DNA from: Pseudomonadota bacterium
GTDB lineage: Bacteria; Pseudomonadota; Alphaproteobacteria; Rhizobiales; Beijerinckiaceae
NCBI GenBank assembly: GCA_023386155.1
Contig: JAEWKH010000009.1
Coordinates: 1 to 33,399 of the forward strand
DNA: 33,399 bases
Direction: 5' to 3'
The notes under the pieces were generated by a model. That model did no database searches, was not told where the DNA came from, and saw nothing but the letters and a program-made list of their open reading frames with translations. This document shows, one piece after another, positions 30,301-33,399 of this stretch (position 1 is its first letter; the number at the start of each line of letters is the position of its first letter). Made by a program: the position numbers and the translations under genes.

Positions 30301-32000
30301 TCGCTGACGCGCTGGCTGGCCGTCTCGAGGCGGGTCGCCAGATCCTCGACGCGGGTGCCGATGGATTCGTCGGCGAGGCGCACGGCGCTCTCGAGCTGCT
30401 CGCGCACTTCGACGCCGCGCTGGTCGATCTCGCGGGTGACGTCGGCAGCCGTCGTCGCCAGGCGCTCGCGGAATTCGTTGCCGCGCAGGACGATCTCGTC
30501 GACGACGCCGGTTCCGGTGGTGGCAAGCTGCTCGCGCACCTGCGTGCCGCGGCTCACGATCTCCTCGCCCACGGCGGAGCCCGCCGCGGCGATCTGGTCG
30601 CGCATCTCCGCGGTGCGGGCCGAGATGTCGTCGGCGATCACGCCGCCGGTGGCGGCCAGCTTCTCGGTGATCTCGGCTCCGCGCTGCGCGAAGCTGTCCT
30701 CCAGGGTGCGCGCCGTCTGCTCGAAGGCTTCGCGCACGTCGTTGCCCTGCTGGGCGAGGGCGTCGATCACGCCGCGGCCGGTTTCCGCCAGCGTGCGGGT
30801 GACCTGGCTTGCGCCGTCCTGCAGGTGGCGGGTGAGGAGGTCGCCGGTGCGCTCGAAGGCGCCGGTGATGTCCTGGGCCTTGCTCTCGAGCGCGCTCGTG
30901 ATGACGGTGCCCACCTCGGCGATGCCGTTCTTGATCTCATCGCTGGAGCCCGAGAGGCGCTCGACCAGCTCGACGCCGCGGCTCGCCATTTCCTCGACGA
31001 CCCGCTCGCCCGCGCGGCCGAGGGCCTGCGTGATGTGGTCGCCCTGCTGTTCGAGCGAGGTGGTGACCTTGTCGCCGGCTCCGCTGACGGCCGCGACGAC
31101 ACGCTCGCTGGCGCCGTCGAGATCCTGGATCAGGTTCTGGTGCACGCCGGTGATGGAGCCGCGCACGCGCTCCGCGTTCGACACGATGGCCTCGCGCTGC
31201 GCGACGAGTTCGTCGATGAGCGAGCGGATGCGGATCTCGTTGTCGGAATAGGCGCGCTCCAGGGTCGAGATCTCGCTGCGCACGAGGGTTTCGAGCTCGC
31301 CGGCGCGGGCGAGCGCCCGCTCGACGCCGTCGCCGACGGCGGCGACCTCGCGACGCACGGCCTGCGAGACGGACAGGACCGCATCGGTGGAGAAGTTCTC
31401 CGGCTGGGCCAGACGCACGGCGACTTCGCCGACCGCGCGGGCCACCATCTTCATCTCCTGCGAGCGGATCGTGAGCATCGCGGCGATGAAGAACAGGAAG
31501 ACCGGGCCCACGAGCCCGACGGCGCCGAGCGCCAGCTGCGAGGTCGAGAACGTGGCGAGCAGTTGCTCGGGGGTCGTGATGCCCTGCATGTAGACCAGGG
31601 CCCCGACGCCGCCGAGCCAGAGCAGGGAGGCGAGGACGGCCATCCAGTAAGCGCCGCGGGAGGGGCGGACCTGAAGGGCCTGCAGCATCACGCCCACGTT
31701 CTGGCGGTCGTCGTTGGCGACGGCGTTCCGGTCGGGGGCGAGGAAGCCGGAGCGCGCCATGTCGTCGAGCCGCGGGTCATGGTCGTCTGCCTGGGCGGAC
31801 AGGGAATCGGAGCCAAGACCGAAGGGGCCCTTGGTGAAGTCGTGATCGTCGATATCGGGCAGCTTGGGCTCCTCGTAAGGCTTGTTGCCCGAGCGGTCCG
31901 GAGTGTGGATCACGAATGTCTCTTCGAGATTGAGCGCCTGCTCGACAGCCGACAAGGCTGCCTCGGCCGGGTCTTTCATCTTCTTGTTCTCGGTCGCCAT
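27387..32000 (-). CDS. rgsE: Giant polar-growth protein, GPR/RgsE-like
   Basis: 1537 residues. Residues 1-115 are an acidic cytoplasmic N-terminus; TM segments lie at about 118-139 and 156-178. From 180 to about 1300 is a nearly continuous helical repeat region, including three clear 22-residue units (474-539) and five 11-residue units (822-876). Then follow a Pro/Ala-rich linker (about 1315-1390) and a conserved C-terminal domain of about 130 residues (SLDSISVDIARMIDH to KVYTMLAHASGRFE). Layout, repeat type and C-terminal domain fit the Growth Pole Ring protein of Agrobacterium and its Sinorhizobium homologue RgsE (apolipoprotein-like repeats, unipolar growth). ATG 32000 has GAGGGCGG upstream; the frame is open to 32111. 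Family recognition is from memory. Confidence 0.82.
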   Translation of the reverse strand: MATENKKMKDPAEAALSAVEQALNLEETFVIHTPDRSGNKPYEEPKLPDIDDHDFTKGPFGLGSDSLSAQADDHDPRLDDMARSGFLAPDRNAVANDDRQNVGVMLQALQVRPSRGAYWMAVLASLLWLGGVGALVYMQGITTPEQLLATFSTSQLALGAVGLVGPVFLFFIAAMLTIRSQEMKMVARAVGEVAVRLAQPENFSTDAVLSVSQAVRREVAAVGDGVERALARAGELETLVRSEISTLERAYSDNEIRIRSLIDELVAQREAIVSNAERVRGSITGVHQNLIQDLDGASERVVAAVSGAGDKVTTSLEQQGDHITQALGRAGERVVEEMASRGVELVERLSGSSDEIKNGIAEVGTVITSALESKAQDITGAFERTGDLLTRHLQDGASQVTRTLAETGRGVIDALAQQGNDVREAFEQTARTLEDSFAQRGAEITEKLAATGGVIADDISARTAEMRDQIAAAGSAVGEEIVSRGTQVREQLATTGTGVVDEIVLRGNEFRERLATTAADVTREIDQRGVEVREQLESAVRLADESIGTRVEDLATRLETASQRVSESVNVQGQALETNLAQAGERVALLMGDRVEEFRTAFETRGQEFSETLSRHTDEAHTRLATTAKDIVLAIASQGSRVNEVLNRTAETLSTTVETRTREMEESLASRLTAFEGVMARGGEMAERMSRDVGSLTETISGRFEEMDRLITVQGRTVAETFAERAREATTAIETQLAALEEHASRRTSEIAVNFDTIVERVDSVLGARSTALNEALVVRTGEMARVMAEGGRDVATALQARVDEISQAITAKTNAIADTLSSRAEQISESLDGRIATIDEVLGSRADQITEALGARAFEINQTLGNRAEEIANALDQSVTMLEDRVVNRLSGVAETIDERGQAVLGSLTSRIGEIRSIFDTQGASLVESLGTRGEVIGREVAAISEGALRSLDESSTALLSSLQERTMELTDSYRQSTDAVRSAIDEGTQQTVETLAGANDRLKGELIEVLGRLQDANRLLQQVAASASSNLGAVEDGLAGRVQHIESLLSEIATQTGRASDQVADQVDALRSVSSGAIQQALELAQSLEERGRSLTDATSEQMRTLTAATSALERVEARMSEALSSRQQALDDLLGRINERSQDLESVTRSFTTLLEGSLQSADAKARQLGSVLASAAETTTNAIGEQFERIRATTGEESARTAAALRTSYEQAAAEMAEALGNATAKFRDTMGELRGMTGQIQRELEATRAELRRGVVELPQETQEASANMRRVVADQIKALNELSALVSRSNRLVDAAPAAQPRKAAVNETPVAATMAAVAAAVEQRIAQTPPPAPAPTAARQADPKPVPAPAPAPAPAPAPVRQAQAPAERPAPRREEAPARDAGNRGGWLSDLLNRASRDEAVEPVRAPGRPDRARTNSLESLDSISVDIARMIDHEAAVELWDRYRRGESNVFTRRLYTLQGQQTFDEIRRKYRRDDEFRQTVDRYVEEFERLLAEVSRDDRDSALTKTYLTSETGKVYTMLAHASGRFE
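29373..29537 (-). repeat. Five 11-residue repeats in the giant protein
   Basis: Consecutive units SSRAEQISESL, DGRIATIDEVL, GSRADQITEAL, GARAFEINQTL and GNRAEEIANAL have no gaps. The pattern (GxRAxxIxxxL) fits a hendecad coiled coil or an apolipoprotein-type amphipathic helix. Confidence 0.85.
30384..30581 (-). repeat. Three 22-residue repeats in the giant protein
   Basis: Units start GSAVGEEIVSRG, GTGVVDEIVLRG and AADVTREIDQRG, each 22 residues and each ending in VREQLATT-like sequence. They are double-length versions of the 11-residue unit seen later in the protein. Confidence 0.85.
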
Positions 32001-32317
32001 GATCCGCCCTCGTGACGCAACTGCTGATGGTTGAAGCCGCCTCATTCCCCGAAAAACGCGGTGAATGCGTGGCTCCACCCGGCGCGGAGTCCCGTTCAAG
32101 GATTTCCGCACGGTAATCTGTTATTTACCAAGCAAGTCTAGCGGCCGATCTGAAACAAGGAAACCCGATGTCCCCTGTCATTTATGAACGTCGTTAACGG
32201 CTTAGTAACCTGCTCTACCGGGGAAAATTGCGGCGAAAAGACGGCAGGTTCTTGCGTGCGTCTCTCGTCTTCCGGCGCAGTCTGTCATAAGTATGCGCCG
32301 ACAAGCAGAGGTCCGCA
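32001..32317. other. Divergent intergenic region between the giant gene and the ferredoxin gene
   Basis: No gene is supported. The region must carry promoters in both directions. A CtrA-like sequence TTAACGGCTTAGTAAC begins at 32194 (TTAA-N7-GTAA, one mismatch). Confidence 0.4.
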
Positions 32318-32638
32318 ATGATCAATATTACGTTCATCGATGCCGAAGGCACGGCCCGCACCGTCGAGGCGGAGGAGGGCGCAACCGTCATGGAAACCGC
32401 CATCCGGAACGGCATTCCTGGCATCGAGGCGGAATGCGGGGGAGCCTGCTCCTGCGCCACCTGTCACGTCTATGTCGCAGAGGAGTGGGAAGCCGCCACG
32501 GGCCAGCCGCAGCCCATGGAGGAGGACATGCTCGACTTTGCCTATGACGTGCGCCCCAATTCGCGGCTCTCGTGTCAGATCCGCGTGCGGCCCGAACTCG
32601 ACGGGCTCGTCGTTCACACACCTGTCCGCCAAGGCTGA
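32318..32638 (+). CDS. Adrenodoxin-type 2Fe-2S ferredoxin
   Basis: 106 residues. The cluster ligands follow the vertebrate-type/adrenodoxin pattern: C40-x5-C46-x2-C49 within ECGGACSCATCHVYV and C86 in RLSCQI. An extra Cys (C44) lies inside the loop. The acidic stretch EEWEAATGQPQPMEEDMLDFAYDV is where partner reductases or cytochrome P450s usually dock. It is soluble and cytoplasmic, and would donate electrons to P450 or other oxygenases or to Fe-S assembly. AGAGG precedes the ATG. It is followed 15 bases later by the stress-protein gene; no P450 or reductase is in the window, so the partner is unknown. Confidence 0.93.
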   Translation: MINITFIDAEGTARTVEAEEGATVMETAIRNGIPGIEAECGGACSCATCHVYVAEEWEAATGQPQPMEEDMLDFAYDVRPNSRLSCQIRVRPELDGLVVHTPVRQG

Positions 32639-32653
32639 ACTGGAGACAAGCCG

Positions 32654-33079
32654 ATGTTCAAGACGATCCTGGTTCCTGTCGATCTCGGTGAAGTGGAGAT
32701 GGCGCAGCCCGCCATCGACAAGGCGGTCGAGCTCGCCCAGACCACGGGGGGCTCCCTGCGCCTCATCTATGTCCGCACGATCGTGCCGGTCACCTACATG
32801 GAATTCATGCCGCCGACCTTCGACGAGGAGCAGCAGGGCGAGGCGGAGAAGCGGCTGGCCGAGCTCGCCGCCAAGGTGAAGCTGCCCTCCGATCGCGTTT
32901 CCGCCGTGGTCCGTCTCGGCTCGGTCTACAACGAGGTGCTGGACGAGGCCGAGAAGACCGGCGCCGATCTCGTGGTCGTCGGCTCGCACCGTCCGACCAT
33001 GGCCACCTACCTGCTCGGCTCGAACGCCGCCACCATCGTGCGCCACGCCAAGTGCTCGGTGCTGGTGGTAAGGGCTTGA
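32654..33079 (+). CDS. Universal stress protein (UspA family)
   Basis: 141 residues forming one Usp domain: FKTILVPVDLGEVEMAQPAIDKAVELA at the N-terminus and DLVVVGSHRPTMATYLLGSNAATIVRHAKCSVLVVRA at the C-terminus. The ATP-binding pattern G-x2-G-x9-G-S/T is only partly kept: G110 and G122-S123 are there, but the middle Gly is missing (SHRPTM). It is a cytoplasmic protein, possibly co-transcribed with the ferredoxin gene (15-base gap). Its stress role is inferred from family. Confidence 0.9.
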   Translation: MFKTILVPVDLGEVEMAQPAIDKAVELAQTTGGSLRLIYVRTIVPVTYMEFMPPTFDEEQQGEAEKRLAELAAKVKLPSDRVSAVVRLGSVYNEVLDEAEKTGADLVVVGSHRPTMATYLLGSNAATIVRHAKCSVLVVRA

Positions 33080-33158
33080 GCTGCGACCCTCTACCGTCGC
33101 CCCGGACGCGATTCGAGGATCTTCCCGGCCATCAAGGTTGAGGGAACTCTCCTCCCCA

Positions 33159-33216
33159 CCCATCTCAGGCAGGCCTGAGATGGGCATCCTCTAGCGCAAG
33201 TCGGGAACACCCGACT
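33159..33216. repeat. Double hairpin element
   Basis: CCCATCTCAGGC (33159-33170) pairs exactly with GCCTGAGATGGG (33173-33184). AGTCGGG (33199-33205) pairs with CCCGACT (33210-33216). Flanking CTCCTCCCCACC and GGAGGTGGGG suggest one larger palindromic unit, similar in style to 198-303. The first hairpin may also terminate the stress-protein transcript. Confidence 0.6.
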
Positions 33217-33280
33217 GGCGATGGAGAGGAGTTGGAGGTGGGGGGCGATAGTCTATAAAAGTCAGGCGCGACGGTGCCGT

Positions 33281-33399
33281 AGCCTCACCTCTCCCATGGG
33301 GAGAGGTCGAGCGTAGCGAGGGTGAGGGGGTACGCCCTTTCCGGGTGGACCTGTAACCCCTCACCCGCCGCGCTCACGCGCGTCGACCTCTCCCCATGG
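33281..33399. repeat. Inverted repeat pair cut by the window end
   Basis: The left arm contains CCATGGGGAGAGGTCGAGCG and GAGGGTGAGGGGG. The right arm, read in reverse, gives CCATGGGGAGAGGTCGACGC and GGGTGAGGGGT. The arms lie about 40 bases apart. This is a common style of intergenic repeat in Hyphomicrobiales; the element may continue beyond the window. Confidence 0.6.

Larger units (their letters stand above)
33080..33399. other. Intergenic region with no gene, filled with palindromic repeats
   Basis: No open frame here has a ribosome binding site or family motif. The region is occupied by the hairpin elements at 33159-33216 and 33281-33399. Confidence 0.5.

Noticed and set aside
29373..30581. 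Regular repeats considered as CRISPR or DNA-level satellite
   Set aside because: Periodicity is in-frame at the protein level (11 and 22 residues) with variable DNA, fitting helical protein repeats and not a CRISPR array.
27408..32015. Open frame of 1535 codons on the plus strand opposite the giant gene
   Set aside because: It is a mirror of a high-GC, repeat-rich coding sequence. The translation is Gly/Ala/Arg/Asp-rich low complexity, lacks a ribosome binding site, and the minus strand has membrane spans, clean repeats and a conserved C-terminal domain.
32285..33187. Minus-strand open frame of 300 codons opposite ferredoxin and stress-protein genes
   Set aside because: The plus-strand genes have complete motifs; the opposite frame is a composition artefact.

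Overview
The window is chromosomal DNA of a high-GC alphaproteobacterium, most likely order Hyphomicrobiales (Rhizobiales), possibly Methylobacteriaceae such as Microvirga. The evidence is protein-family content: a Cpa-type Tad pilus cluster, a giant GPR/RgsE-like polar growth protein, an STAS-MlaE/MlaF/MlaD operon, an alphaproteobacterial LexA-type box (GAAC-N7-GAAC), and the palindromic 'AAAAGTGG..CCACTTTT' intergenic repeats common in this order. Genus is inferred from memory, not from a search.

Left part (1-9.3 kb): a leftward promoter with a LexA box sits at 129-172 and serves a gene outside the window. Next come an LpxH/PlcP-like metallophosphoesterase overlapping a GT4 glycosyltransferase (candidate membrane-lipid remodelling pair), a small conserved hypothetical gene, an MFS permease, an enolase-superfamily epimerase, and a four-gene phospholipid-transport operon (STAS-MlaE, MlaF, MlaD with a 61-residue triple repeat, PqiC-like lipoprotein) ending in a clear terminator at 9289-9330.

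Middle (9.4-21.6 kb): a Tad/Flp type IVc pilus locus. The secretin cpaC and a small lipoprotein run leftward. A TPR lipoprotein (TadD-like), the Flp pilin, cpaA (prepilin peptidase), cpaB, cpaE, two TadE-like pseudopilins, cpaF (ATPase), tadB, tadC (platform) and a TadG-like protein run rightward. Together these give pilin, processing peptidase, motor, inner-membrane platform, localisation ATPase and outer-membrane secretin. No cpaD was recognised. This block looks less GC-rich than its flanks, especially at 16.5-16.8 kb and in tadG.

Right part (21.6-33.4 kb): a hairpin and palindromic repeats, then a leftward two-component pair (LuxR-type response regulator followed by a hybrid kinase with receiver and HPt domains, a plausible four-step phosphorelay). 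A gene-poor stretch of about 880 bp follows, then an outer-membrane beta-barrel protein. A leftward gene of about 1540 codons encodes a GPR/RgsE-like membrane-anchored protein built of 11- and 22-residue repeats. An adrenodoxin-type ferredoxin and a universal stress protein follow, and the window ends in palindromic repeats. No rRNA, tRNA, transposase, phage gene or CRISPR array was seen.
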